This document shows, piece by piece, positions 8,242 through 16,298 of a DNA stretch of 52,253 nucleotides. The notes beneath the pieces were generated by a model that saw only the letters and a list, made by a program, of their open reading frames with translations, searched no databases and had not been told where the DNA came from. This stretch comes from an uncultured Candidatus Saccharibacteria bacterium (GTDB lineage Bacteria; Patescibacteriota; Saccharimonadia; Saccharimonadales; Saccharimonadaceae): the NCBI GenBank assembly GCA_948648655.1, contig CAPKVJ010000009.1, positions 1 through 52,253 on the forward strand, given 5' to 3'. A program made the position numbers and the translations under genes. Position 1 is the stretch's first letter. Each line of letters starts with the position of its first letter.

Positions 8242-8322
8242 TTATTTCTTTCGCTTTTTAGCGAAAGAAATTTTTAGTTTTAAGCTAGGTTTAAACATAT
8301 GTAACTCAAGGACTATAGTCAT
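8242..8322 (-). CDS. 26-aa basic peptide ORF, copy 1
   Basis: ATG at 8322 is preceded by a near-perfect AAAGGAGG with about 10-nt spacing. The peptide runs MTIVLELHMFKPSLKLKISF and ends AKKRKK. The last codons form one arm of the 11-bp hairpin at 8245-8270. It resembles in design (strong Shine-Dalgarno, amphipathic, basic tail, hairpin over the stop) the 24-aa ORF at 51465-51539. It may be a leader peptide or a small membrane-active protein; no family is recognised. Confidence 0.35.
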   Translation of the reverse strand: MTIVLELHMFKPSLKLKISFAKKRKK

Positions 8323-8487
8323 ACTTGCAATTCCTCCTTTCTCCCGCCCGACAAAAGATTGGATTATGCCAAAATTCGCCACCTGTGCATGAGAGTAGCA
8401 TACCTATGCCCATCATTACAACCCCTAGACCCCCAAAACCTAAATAAATCCATTCCGCTCTTGTTTGCTCCACCTACAAAACTTTGC

Positions 8488-8493
8488 TAGAAT
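8488..8493 (+). promoter_or_regulatory. -10 of the secreted-protein gene at 8522
   Basis: TGCTAGAAT is an extended -10 with only a weak -35; an RBS (GAGGAA) follows 11 nt before the ATG. Confidence 0.4.
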
Positions 8494-8521
8494 AAGAGCA
8501 ATTAATGCGAGGAATAACTCT

Positions 8522-9202
8522 ATGAAAAAACTTTATTGCTTTGGAATAATTGCACTTGGTCTGTTTTTTGGCGTCAACTTCTCAAGCTCTGTCCAAGCAA
8601 CCGCAAATACACCAACCCAAGCCGAATTCGAGCAAACTATCAACCCAATTCGTGATCTAGCCAATAATTCTTCACAAAATCCAAAATTCTCTAGCGAACA
8701 TCAATACCTCACAGAGATCATCAAAGAAGCTGATAAAGTTCTAGCCGATTACTCGCACGCCGATCCACAGCTAATTGCCGATCTCATGGCAGCAGCTGCT
8801 GATGCTTACAAAGGTTGCCAGCTCATCTTCAATGCCGAATCCGCACTCACAAGTCACAATGCAACAACCAGTGCCGTTAATACTCCAGCAACTCCAGCCC
8901 CGACAACTATCAAGACGACAGCCGCCACAACCGATACACCAATCGTCGAACAAAAAACCTCAGTAAAGCCAGAACCTCCTATTCTAGAGACCGTATCTAC
9001 AAAAGCTTCCCCAACTACCACCACAACAGAACCACAGCCCGCAAGCGTTGACAGCATTGACGCCACCACCGAAGCCAACGAAGAAGAATCTGCCCCAAAC
9101 TCCGAGCTAACAACAGTTACCGTCGCTCAAACCGCTACTCTCTGCGTCACTGCTGGTGCCCTTGCTATCAGTAATCGCGACAAGCTCCGCCATCGACGTT
9201 AA
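8522..9202 (+). CDS. Secreted, C-terminally anchored Thr-rich protein
   Basis: 226 aa from the ATG at 8522, chosen for the GCGAGGAA Shine-Dalgarno upstream and the clean signal peptide (MKKLYCFGIIALGLFFGVNFSSSVQA). Residues 27-105 form a helical domain (QAEFEQTINPIRDLANN...). Residues 110-200 are a low-complexity Thr/Ala/Pro stalk. The C-terminus has a hydrophobic segment (ATLCVTAGALAIS) and a basic tail (DKLRHRR), the layout of a wall-spanning surface protein but without an LPXTG motif. Function unknown; probably exposed at the cell surface. Confidence 0.75.
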   Translation: MKKLYCFGIIALGLFFGVNFSSSVQATANTPTQAEFEQTINPIRDLANNSSQNPKFSSEHQYLTEIIKEADKVLADYSHADPQLIADLMAAAADAYKGCQLIFNAESALTSHNATTSAVNTPATPAPTTIKTTAATTDTPIVEQKTSVKPEPPILETVSTKASPTTTTTEPQPASVDSIDATTEANEEESAPNSELTTVTVAQTATLCVTAGALAISNRDKLRHRR

Positions 9203-9209
9203 TCGGCAT

Positions 9210-9629
9210 CTATAATCTCTCACCTTTTCGTGCACGATTAGCCCATTCATCCGCCAACTCATTCTCTTCCGTACCTACATGTCCTCGCACCCAAACCAAT
9301 TCAACTGGATTTTCCTGATATAGCTGATATAGCTCTTTCACTATATCCAGATTTGCGATTTCGCCTTTCTTCTTTTTCCAGCCATTCTGCGCCCAGCCCG
9401 TAGCCCACTTTGTCAAAACATTGATCCAAAATTCCGAATCACTATGAATCTCACAAGATTCTCCATTAGCATATTTAATCGCCGCAATCATCGCTAAACC
9501 TTCCATCCGGATATTAGTCGTCCGCTTCTCACTTCCTAATACTACTGGTTTTCCCTTCTCTAGCACAGCGAATCCACCTGGTCCAGGATTTGGACTCGCG
9601 CTACCGTCCGTCCATAAAACTTTTGTCAT
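9210..9629 (-). CDS. rnhA: Ribonuclease HI
   Basis: Degrades the RNA strand of RNA-DNA hybrids in the cytoplasm. 139 aa, with the family motif WTDGSASPNPGPGG and all catalytic carboxylates visible by position: D8, E43, D64 and D127, plus the catalytic-loop H117. No N-terminal hybrid-binding domain. The ATG is preceded by GGAGG. It converges on the secreted-protein gene (7 bp between stops). Also of note because DGR mutagenic homing passes through an RNA-templated cDNA, although RNase H is a housekeeping gene. Confidence 0.95.
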   Translation of the reverse strand: MTKVLWTDGSASPNPGPGGFAVLEKGKPVVLGSEKRTTNIRMEGLAMIAAIKYANGESCEIHSDSEFWINVLTKWATGWAQNGWKKKKGEIANLDIVKELYQLYQENPVELVWVRGHVGTEENELADEWANRARKGERL

Positions 9630-9670
9630 CTTACCTCCATTCTCTTCAAAATTATACCATGTCTATTACC

Positions 9671-9703
9671 AAAAGCCAACGAGAGCCCGCAAGGACCCTC
9701 GTT
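9671..9703 (-). terminator. Terminator after the PNTG surface protein
   Basis: Stem AACGAGgGTCC / GGGCtCTCGTT on the minus strand, followed by GGCTTTTGG, 22 nt past the stop at 9725. Confidence 0.55.
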
Positions 9704-9724
9704 TTCAATGCTACCTCCTATTAA

Positions 9725-10939
9725 TTATTTTTTCTTTAACGGACTAAACATATAGCTCTTAACCAAGATAATCATTCCGATAATCCCAGCTAGCGTAGCA
9801 ATTGTGCTCAATACAAACATCGTGTTATTGGTTGAAACACCCTTGAACTTTGCTAGAGAACCAGTGTTCGGAGCAGCAACCTTATTAATAGCTGCATTGC
9901 TTGATAAGGTTTGCTGCGTATTTCCAGGCCTTACATCATCAGGTTCCGTAGTGGGCTCATCAGCACCACCAGTGTTATCATCACCAGTCTCTCCACCAGT
10001 ATTATCACCACCGCCAGTCTCTCCACCCGGATTATTGCCGCCCGGTTTATCGTCACCAGTACTAGGTTTTTCAATATATTGCTGCAAGTCTAACTCAAAA
10101 TCCGGATTAATTAATTCAGCACTACTATATACTCTAGCAAAATCTTTGCGATGATATTCATCCATATCTCGAACCGCGTCCACATCACCATGATAAGCAA
10201 ACTGCAGACTATATAAGCAATCCAACATAGCACCATCATTGCCATTACCATAAACCGAAGCATATATCGAATTTTCTAGTTTATTGATTATCTCATCCAT
10301 CGACATCGTTTCAAATTGGCTTGCGTCCTCATACCAAAACAATCGCCAACTATACCGTAATATCGCCTCGCTATGCTGCAATAGAAATGCAGCATCAAAT
10401 AAAAGCCCTTTATAATACACCGACAAAAAGCTCGTAGGCTCAGTACCACCATTATCCTTCACACATTGCACTATTCCCGAAAAAGCACTATAGGAATAAT
10501 CACCTTTAGTTGCAATATTGCCACATTTTTCTTTTAGCTCTGGCGACCCATCTGTACGATTTACCGCCGTCACCAGAGTATCGAAAACATTTTTATTATA
10601 CGAACCCTCATATTTTGATAGACTATCTTTACCCAAGAGTTCAGAATCTTGTCCAAGATAGACACCTTTCACTTCTCCCTTCGCCTGATAAATCGCATAG
10701 GCTACATTTTTCCAAGTCTGCCAGCCTTTCAGTTGTTTATTCAAAGCCTCCGATAGACCATCCACCGCCGCATTACTATATTGGAATTGTCCTGCTTGTT
10801 GATAAACCGTCCGATAGGTCTGCGTCTGCTCGTAAGCAACATCAGACAGTGGAGCCCATGCAAATCCCGACACCACCATCCCGACCGAACCAGATAGTAC
10901 CAAAACTGCGGGCAACAAAAACCCTACAAACTTTTTCAT
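9725..10939 (-). CDS. Surface protein with PNTG sorting-like C-terminus
   Basis: 404 aa. Signal peptide (about residues 1-28), an extracellular helical domain to about residue 280 with conserved-looking Cys pairs, a Gly/Asp/Thr-rich repetitive linker (GGETGGGDNTGGETG...), then APNTGSLAKF, a hydrophobic segment (MFVLSTIATLAGIIGMIILV) and a KKK tail. This is the arrangement of sortase substrates, with PNTG in place of LPXTG. No sortase gene is in the window. The promoter spacer contains an 11-bp G/C tract (see 10993-11023), so expression may be phase variable. The domain itself is not recognised. Confidence 0.75.
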   Translation of the reverse strand: MKKFVGFLLPAVLVLSGSVGMVVSGFAWAPLSDVAYEQTQTYRTVYQQAGQFQYSNAAVDGLSEALNKQLKGWQTWKNVAYAIYQAKGEVKGVYLGQDSELLGKDSLSKYEGSYNKNVFDTLVTAVNRTDGSPELKEKCGNIATKGDYSYSAFSGIVQCVKDNGGTEPTSFLSVYYKGLLFDAAFLLQHSEAILRYSWRLFWYEDASQFETMSMDEIINKLENSIYASVYGNGNDGAMLDCLYSLQFAYHGDVDAVRDMDEYHRKDFARVYSSAELINPDFELDLQQYIEKPSTGDDKPGGNNPGGETGGGDNTGGETGDDNTGGADEPTTEPDDVRPGNTQQTLSSNAAINKVAAPNTGSLAKFKGVSTNNTMFVLSTIATLAGIIGMIILVKSYMFSPLKKK

Positions 10940-10992
10940 TTATATTTTTATCTCCTTTTTATAGTATTTGTTTTGATACTCCCAATACCTCT

Positions 10993-11023
10993 ATTATCGC
11001 CCCCCCCCCCAGCAGATTGTCAA
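10993..11023 (-). promoter_or_regulatory. Promoter with poly-G spacer upstream of the PNTG surface protein
   Basis: TTGACA (11023-11018) and GATAAT (10998-10993) on the minus strand are 19 nt apart; 11 of those are an uninterrupted G run (poly-C 11000-11010 on plus). Slippage would change the -35/-10 distance; loss of 2 gives the optimal 17. The start codon is about 55 nt downstream. Confidence 0.6.
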
Positions 11024-11034
11024 GTACTTTATTT

Positions 11035-11619
11035 TTATTTACTAATTACCTCATCCACAATTCCATAAGCTTTTGCTTCTTCAGCACTCATCCAGTTATC
11101 CCGATCCATATCTTTCTCTACCTGTTTCAAACTTTTCCCCGTTTGCTCGGCAAAGATTTCCGCCAACCTTTTCTTCAAATATATCCCCTCCTTCAGTGCA
11201 ATTTCCTGATCCGTAATCTTTCCCTCCGTTCCTGAGCTCGGTTGATGGATCATCACACGCGCATTCGGCAAAGCAAAACGTTTACCCTTTGCACCACAAG
11301 CCAGCAACATCGCCCCCATTGACGCTTGTAAACCAATTCCAATCGTCTGCACGTCCGGCTGAATATACTTCATCGTATCAATAATTGCTAACCCATCATA
11401 TACCGACCCGCCTGGAGAATTAATGTACAATTTAATATCTCGTTTCGGGTCTTCATTGGCTAGAAATAGCAACTGCGCCACCACCAAATTCGCCGTTTCT
11501 GGAGTCACCTGATCTCCCAGAAACACTACCCGTTCTTTCAACAGCCGCGAATAAATATCATATGCTCTTTCCCCACGATTGGTTTCTTCTACCACTGTAG
11601 GTACTAAATAATTATTCAT
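11035..11619 (-). CDS. clpP: ATP-dependent Clp protease proteolytic subunit
   Basis: Serine protease that forms the double-heptamer chamber fed by ClpC or ClpX. 194 aa, without a long propeptide. The catalytic Ser is S100 in GLQASMGAML, His is H125 in MIHQPSSG, and Asp is D174 by the usual spacing (MDRDNWMSAEEA). It lies downstream of the membrane zincin and clpC on the same strand, so the chaperone partner is nearby and may be co-regulated by the CIRCE operator upstream of clpC. Confidence 0.97.
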   Translation of the reverse strand: MNNYLVPTVVEETNRGERAYDIYSRLLKERVVFLGDQVTPETANLVVAQLLFLANEDPKRDIKLYINSPGGSVYDGLAIIDTMKYIQPDVQTIGIGLQASMGAMLLACGAKGKRFALPNARVMIHQPSSGTEGKITDQEIALKEGIYLKKRLAEIFAEQTGKSLKQVEKDMDRDNWMSAEEAKAYGIVDEVISK

Positions 11620-11642
11620 AATTAAATCTCCTTATTTTATAT

Positions 11643-12629
11643 TTATAATTCTTCTATCTCGCTTAATCTCGAATCCATCGCATCATTTAATTCTCCTAAC
11701 ACCATCTGACGTTCTCGATAATTATCAATCCTCTCGTTATTTGCCGTAATTTTTTGATTCAACCCTTCACGTACATCCTCAAGCGCATCTTTTCTTCCTG
11801 CCAATACAGCTCTCCTCCCCTCAAACTCACTCTGGCTAGCGAAACACCCTGCTGTATCTGCACAGTCATTAAACTGCCCTATCTCCGCATCCAATCTTTC
11901 TACATCTGCCAGATACACTGCTCGCTCGTTTTCAATTTCTCCATTCACACGTTCAATCGTCGCTGCAAGCTCCGTAAGTTCTACCTTCAACGCCAAAAAC
12001 GGAGTTTCATAATCTTCATATGCCTGCACAATTTTTCCCCTATTTTGGAAAAACTTCGTATAGTGTTTTTCCAGACCCTCTGGCAATTCTTTCAACTTCG
12101 TCCCTGCTCTCGCATAAATCTCCTCTATTTTTTCCGCTTCGCTATACGCTGTCAACTCGTCATCAAACCAATCTCGCTTATCCTCGTACAATTTTTCTAA
12201 CAGCTCGCTCAACATTTCCCTTTCGCCATCACCTAATCGCTCCCACACTGCATGTAATAGTTCATGTGCCATCGTCACCTCATTTGCAGTAGCCAGTTGT
12301 TCATCCGTAATTTCATAAACATAAATTCGCCCACCCGTATAACAACCCAGTAGTGAAACCTCCCCACCACGATTTTCACAATGTGTATTGAATTCCTCTT
12401 TCCCCTCCAAGCTCGGTCGCGTTGCTGCAAAAATTCTTTGCGCACTCGTAGTTAATTCCAAATCGTCTTCAATTCTTTTCACTTTTTCGTCTGCTTGATA
12501 TCCCATTCCTAGCCATAAATCACGCACACTTGGCTGACGCACTGCCCAAAATCCCACCACAATTAATAATACTAGCCCCCACCCAATAATCCGCTTATAA
12601 TTCCTAGTCTGCGTCTCACCATTATTCAT
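11643..12629 (-). CDS. Membrane-anchored HEXXH metalloprotease-like coiled-coil protein
   Basis: 328 aa. One N-terminal transmembrane helix (about residues 14-28) places the rest outside or in the periplasm-like space. The motif MAHELLHAVWERL (about 120-132) is a zincin HEXXH, and downstream acidic stretches (YSEAEKIEEIYARAG) could give the third zinc ligand. The last 130 residues are a long coiled coil with a small CADTAGC segment. It overlaps the end of clpC by 8 nt, so translation is probably coupled. Function unknown; a protease role linked to envelope stress is an inference from the motif and the clpC-clpP context. Confidence 0.65.
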   Translation of the reverse strand: MNNGETQTRNYKRIIGWGLVLLIVVGFWAVRQPSVRDLWLGMGYQADEKVKRIEDDLELTTSAQRIFAATRPSLEGKEEFNTHCENRGGEVSLLGCYTGGRIYVYEITDEQLATANEVTMAHELLHAVWERLGDGEREMLSELLEKLYEDKRDWFDDELTAYSEAEKIEEIYARAGTKLKELPEGLEKHYTKFFQNRGKIVQAYEDYETPFLALKVELTELAATIERVNGEIENERAVYLADVERLDAEIGQFNDCADTAGCFASQSEFEGRRAVLAGRKDALEDVREGLNQKITANNERIDNYRERQMVLGELNDAMDSRLSEIEEL

Positions 12630-15096
12630 GTACGATCTTCAGCTCCAAATCTTTCCCACCTTTTTTCATTTGCATCGCAATGATATCACCCGCCTCTAAC
12701 TCACCTGCGATAATCTTTTCCGCTACTAAGGTCTCAATTCGATCCTCCATCACTCTCCTCAAAGGTCGCGCACCATTCTTCGGATCATACCCCTCTTCAA
12801 TAAGGTAATTTTTTACTTTATCATCCACCTTTATACCAAACTTTTGCGCTGCTAGTCTCTTCCTCAAATCTTCTAGCAAATTATCAAAAATCTTCTCCAC
12901 ATTCGCTCGCGAGAGCGCCCGGAAGACCACAATCCCATCCAATCTATTAATTAGCTCCGGTTTCATTACCTTCTTCAGTGCTCGCATCGCCGTTTCTTTA
13001 CTCGCTTCATATTCAGCATTCAGCTCACGCTTCTCCTTCAGACCTTTTGCAACGAATCCCAATTCACTCTCACGATACATTTCGTCCGCACCCAAATTTG
13101 AAGTCAAAATCACTACCGTATTATTAAACTTAACTTTATTCCCTTGCCCGTCAGTCAACACGCCATCTTCCAGAATCTGCAAAAGCATATTAAATACATC
13201 TGGATGTGCCTTCTCAATTTCATCGAAAAGTACCACCGCATATGGTTTCCGTCTTACTGCCTCCGTCAACTTACCGCCATCTTCATAGCCTACATACCCC
13301 GCTGGGGCCCCCACTAGCCGCGACACATTATGTTTCTCGCCAAATTCACTCATATCAATTTTAATCAAAGCATTTTCCCCGCCAAACACCTCTCGCGCAA
13401 TCACTCGCGCAAGCTCTGTCTTTCCCACTCCTGTCGGGCCCATAAACAAGAACGATCCAATCGGTCGATTCGGATTCGCAATTCCGCTCCGCCCTCTACG
13501 AATCGCCTTCGCGACAACTTTTATCGCCTCATCCTGGCCCACAACGCTCTTGCGCAAATGGCCCTCCAGATCCTTCAGCATCACTAGCTCCGAACCGTGC
13601 ACTTTCGATACTGGGATCCCCGTTTTCAAGCTCACCGCTGTCGCCAAATCATTTTCCGTCAATACTGGTGATTTTTCCGCCCCCTTCTTCTGCATTTCTT
13701 TGATCTGCTTCTTCAATTTCGCCGCTTCAGTCTTACACAACGCCGCCGCCTCAAAGTCTTCCTTTTCTGCCATCTCGGCCATCTTGTCTTCGGCATCTTT
13801 CAAGCGAATCTTTAGTTTTTTGTATTCGCTCCCACCTTTTTTATCTGCCGCCACCTTCGCAATCGCCGCCGCCTCATCAATAATATCAATCACTTTATCC
13901 GGCATAAAACGATCATTGATATACCTCCCTGACATATTAATTGCCACCTCAATCATTTCATCAGGAATTTCCACACCATGATGTTTTTCGTAATGGTTTT
14001 TTACCCCCTTTAAAATCTTCAGAGTTACCTCCGCACTCGGCTCTTCGACCATTACAATCTGAAACCTACGGCTAAGTGCCTTATCTTTTTCGATATGCTT
14101 ACGATATTCATCCAGCGTCGTCGCGCCAATCAGTTGTAACTGCCCCCGTGCCAAAGCCGGCTTCAAAATATTTGCCGCGTCCATCGATCCTTCCCCCGCA
14201 CCGGCACCCATCAACAGATGTAGCTCGTCAATAAACAAAATCACATCTGGATTCGCCACCGCTTCATCAATTACCCCCTTAATACGCTCCTCAAATTCCC
14301 CCCGAAACTTCGTACCAGCCACCATCGTCGACAAATCAACCTGGATGATCCTCCGCCCCACCAACGCACCTGGTACATCATTACGAACTATTCTCTCTGC
14401 TAGACCTTCTGCGATCGCCGTCTTTCCCACGCCAGCTTCGCCAATCAAAACCGGATTCGACTTCGTCCGCCGGCTGAGTACCGTCACTACACGCTCAATT
14501 TCCCGCTCTCGCCCAATTACCGTATCGAGCTTTCCGTCCTTCGCCAAATCAGTCAAATCCTGACCAAATCGCTTCAGCCACTTAAGCGGCGTCTTCTTGA
14601 ATTCCTTTTTCTTCTCTTGACTCTGTTCCTGCTGCGCCTGCTCTTCCATCTCCTTTTCTAGAGCTAAATGTACTTCATCCAAATCTACCCCCATTTTCTC
14701 TAATAGCAGAACCCCCCTAGAGCTCCCTTGAGTCAACAAAGCATACAAGATATATTCCGTGCCAATCGCATACGCGCCGCGTTCCCCCGCAAAATGACTT
14801 GCCATGCGGATTGTCAACACTGCCGATTCCGAAAGCGACATCATCGCCATCGAAGAATTACCATTCACCTCCGACGCCTCCTGCCCCAAAGCCTTTTCCG
14901 CACGACCCAGATCCACATCTTGCCTCGCCAACACCCTCGCTGCCGTCGATACGTCCTGCGCCAGCATACCCAACAATATATGCTCTGTGCCCATATAGCC
15001 ATTATTGTATTTTTTACTGAAAACATCTGCCTTTTGCAACGCAAAACGTGCATTTTCTGACAGTCTGTTCATCATTTCACCAAAATCATTATCCAT
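12622..15096 (-). CDS. clpC: AAA+ chaperone-protease ATPase ClpC
   Basis: Unfolds substrates and passes them to ClpP. About 824 aa: two N-terminal Clp repeats, first AAA+ module with GEAGVGKTA, a middle region with a UVR-like helix (LKDAEDKMAEMAEKEDFEAA), second AAA+ module with GPTGVGKTE and ILTSNLG, and the D2 small domain. The start is the ATG at 15096 because GGAGG ends 4 nt before it; the frame is open 27 nt further upstream but that stretch lies in the promoter. A perfect CIRCE operator covers the -35, so HrcA repression and heat-shock induction are expected. Confidence 0.96.
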   Translation of the reverse strand: MDNDFGEMMNRLSENARFALQKADVFSKKYNNGYMGTEHILLGMLAQDVSTAARVLARQDVDLGRAEKALGQEASEVNGNSSMAMMSLSESAVLTIRMASHFAGERGAYAIGTEYILYALLTQGSSRGVLLLEKMGVDLDEVHLALEKEMEEQAQQEQSQEKKKEFKKTPLKWLKRFGQDLTDLAKDGKLDTVIGREREIERVVTVLSRRTKSNPVLIGEAGVGKTAIAEGLAERIVRNDVPGALVGRRIIQVDLSTMVAGTKFRGEFEERIKGVIDEAVANPDVILFIDELHLLMGAGAGEGSMDAANILKPALARGQLQLIGATTLDEYRKHIEKDKALSRRFQIVMVEEPSAEVTLKILKGVKNHYEKHHGVEIPDEMIEVAINMSGRYINDRFMPDKVIDIIDEAAAIAKVAADKKGGSEYKKLKIRLKDAEDKMAEMAEKEDFEAAALCKTEAAKLKKQIKEMQKKGAEKSPVLTENDLATAVSLKTGIPVSKVHGSELVMLKDLEGHLRKSVVGQDEAIKVVAKAIRRGRSGIANPNRPIGSFLFMGPTGVGKTELARVIAREVFGGENALIKIDMSEFGEKHNVSRLVGAPAGYVGYEDGGKLTEAVRRKPYAVVLFDEIEKAHPDVFNMLLQILEDGVLTDGQGNKVKFNNTVVILTSNLGADEMYRESELGFVAKGLKEKRELNAEYEASKETAMRALKKVMKPELINRLDGIVVFRALSRANVEKIFDNLLEDLRKRLAAQKFGIKVDDKVKNYLIEEGYDPKNGARPLRRVMEDRIETLVAEKIIAGELEAGDIIAMQMKKGGKDLELKIVHE

Positions 15097-15105
15097 AGTA
15101 CCTCC

Positions 15106-15143
15106 ATTGTAACTGATTAGCACTCAAATGTCAAGAGTGCTAA
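15106..15143 (-). promoter_or_regulatory. clpC promoter with perfect CIRCE (HrcA) operator
   Basis: CIRCE: TTAGCACTC (15117-15125), 9-nt spacer, GAGTGCTAA (15135-15143), matching the consensus exactly. On the minus strand TTGACA (15134-15129) lies within the CIRCE spacer, and TACAAT (15111-15106) follows after 17 nt. HrcA binding would block RNA polymerase. The RBS GGAGG directly follows the -10, so the 5' UTR is only a few nucleotides. Confidence 0.93.
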
Positions 15144-15190
15144 TCAAATTCTCAATAATTTGTAAAATTCCCCAAAAATCATAAATCCTG

Positions 15191-15294
15191 TTGACTTTTT
15201 ATACAATCTATGATAAAATAGAAGGATGAGTACATGATACTCATTTGTTCTTTTAGAATTTATGACTATCATGTGCTATAAGTACCCCCCCCCC
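15191..15294 (+). promoter_or_regulatory. Promoter and poly-C leader of the 15350 gene
   Basis: TTGACT (15191-15196), 17-nt spacer, TAAAAT (15214-15219). A second possible -10 (TATAAG, near 15277) sits directly before a 10-base C tract (15285-15294), so a transcript from it would begin in or beside the tract. A hairpin ATGAGTA/TACTCAT lies in the leader. The tract and following AGCA match those upstream of the PNTG protein. Confidence 0.5.
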
Positions 15295-15349
15295 AGCAAA
15301 CTCAGCTGAGAACGGGATACTCATAACTTACTACAGGAGGTAAAATTAT

Positions 15350-15988
15350 ATGTCTGAAACCCCAGAAAAGCAACTAGTAACCGATTTATTAGAACTTCTG
15401 CAATGTTTATCTATCTCAGAAAGCAATCCGACCTTAAAAAGGATCGCAGAGATGCAAACAGTCATCGCACTCAATAACTGCGAAAGCGGAGCAACCATCC
15501 CAGAAGTTATGGCAAACATTCGCCACCAACCTTATGAGATCATCACAGTTTTTGACAACCATCAACGTAAATTCTGCGACCGTACGATATATGATAAATG
15601 GATGAGCTCATTATATCTCACCGACGATGTCAAACGTCTGGCCGATACAGCCATCCATAATCACATCACCGATTGTACGTTTTCTGCAGTAGACTTACGG
15701 TTTATCGAACAATTAAATCTCAAGACAAGCATTTTGGTCACGCCAAGCTACAATTATTATCTCGAACGCCCGGAACAAGGCTGGCCCCAAAATAGCGACT
15801 GGTGCGAGGAGCTCGCTAGCATCGGAAAATCGCTCTATTACACCTCGAGGCTCAATCTTAATAGGGCGACCGCCCGGCATCAGGCTTTAATCAGAGTGAG
15901 CGAAAGATACAACATGCCCTATTATCAGACTGACTCATCCGGCAATCTCCTCGTTTGCAACTCACTATACGTCAACGCTAGCGCATGA
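15350..15988 (+). CDS. Hypothetical cytoplasmic protein
   Basis: 212 aa, no signal peptide or membrane segment. The start is well supported: ACAGGAGG with 11-nt spacing before the ATG. The N-terminal 60 residues are helical (TDLLELLQCLSISES), followed by a mixed domain with several Tyr, His and Cys residues (YNYYLERPEQGWPQNSDWCEEL). I do not recognise it. The poly-C tract in its leader suggests variable expression. It ends in a shared terminator facing VR4. Confidence 0.65.
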   Translation: MSETPEKQLVTDLLELLQCLSISESNPTLKRIAEMQTVIALNNCESGATIPEVMANIRHQPYEIITVFDNHQRKFCDRTIYDKWMSSLYLTDDVKRLADTAIHNHITDCTFSAVDLRFIEQLNLKTSILVTPSYNYYLERPEQGWPQNSDWCEELASIGKSLYYTSRLNLNRATARHQALIRVSERYNMPYYQTDSSGNLLVCNSLYVNASA

Positions 15989-16006
15989 GTCTAAATTCAC
16001 CAGTCA

Positions 16007-16037
16007 AAAGCCTCTAGATCTCGGATCCGGAGGCTTT
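16007..16037. terminator. Bidirectional terminator between 15350 gene and VR4
   Basis: AAAGCCTC (16007-16014) and GAGGCTTT (16030-16037), an 8-bp stem with A and T runs at either end. Confidence 0.55.
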
Positions 16038-16052
16038 CCTACTACCTATACT

Positions 16053-16292
16053 CTAACTAGCTAGGCAGCGGAGGGGGTAGCCGAGAAACGTTAGACTGCC
16101 AATAGGATACATATTATTTTCATATGACGGATTGACGCCACTACTGTAGAAGTCCAAGCTGTAAGCGCCGGCAGTATTAGAGGCGGACCTAGAAGACCAA
16201 TCGTAGCCGTTCAATCCAACGTACGCTAATGGTATATAGTCTGCCGTTGATGGTCCGCTGAATCTATAATACCCAATAACCCCGCTGCGCAC
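16053..16292 (-). pseudogene. Orphan DGR variable-repeat cassette VR4
   Basis: 79-codon minus-strand fragment, VRSG-less start but RSGVIGYYRFSGPST... and ending GYPLRCLAS plus stop. Repeat proper 16060-16297. FYSSGVNPS again implies a template with AACAGT. The 5' half shares RSGVIG..xxGP with VR2 and not with the current TR, so VR2 and VR4 may share a different template. Its 5' end adjoins copy 2 of the duplicated element, as VR3 does with copy 1. Confidence 0.75.
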
Positions 16293-16298
16293 AAAAGG

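Larger units (their letters stand above)
8187..8433. repeat. 247-bp duplicated element, copy 1
   Basis: Nearly identical to 16299-16545, with only a few base differences, and each copy abuts the 5' end of a minus-strand VR cassette. It contains nested inverted repeats: 8227-8233 with 8328-8334, 8236-8244 with 8292-8300, and 8245-8255 with 8260-8270 (TTTT loop). The plus strand also has TTGACA (8196-8201), an 18-nt spacer and TAGAAT (8220-8225), a good sigma-70 promoter pointing away from VR3. The minus strand has TGGCATAAT (extended -10) before a small ORF. Which strand is used cannot be decided from two near-identical copies. Confidence 0.75.

Noticed and set aside
8186..8392. 68-codon plus-strand frame in the 247-bp element (and its copy 16298-16504)
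   Set aside because: It begins before the -35 of the promoter on the same strand, so it cannot be made from that promoter, and it runs through the perfect hairpins. The minus-strand peptide has the better start.
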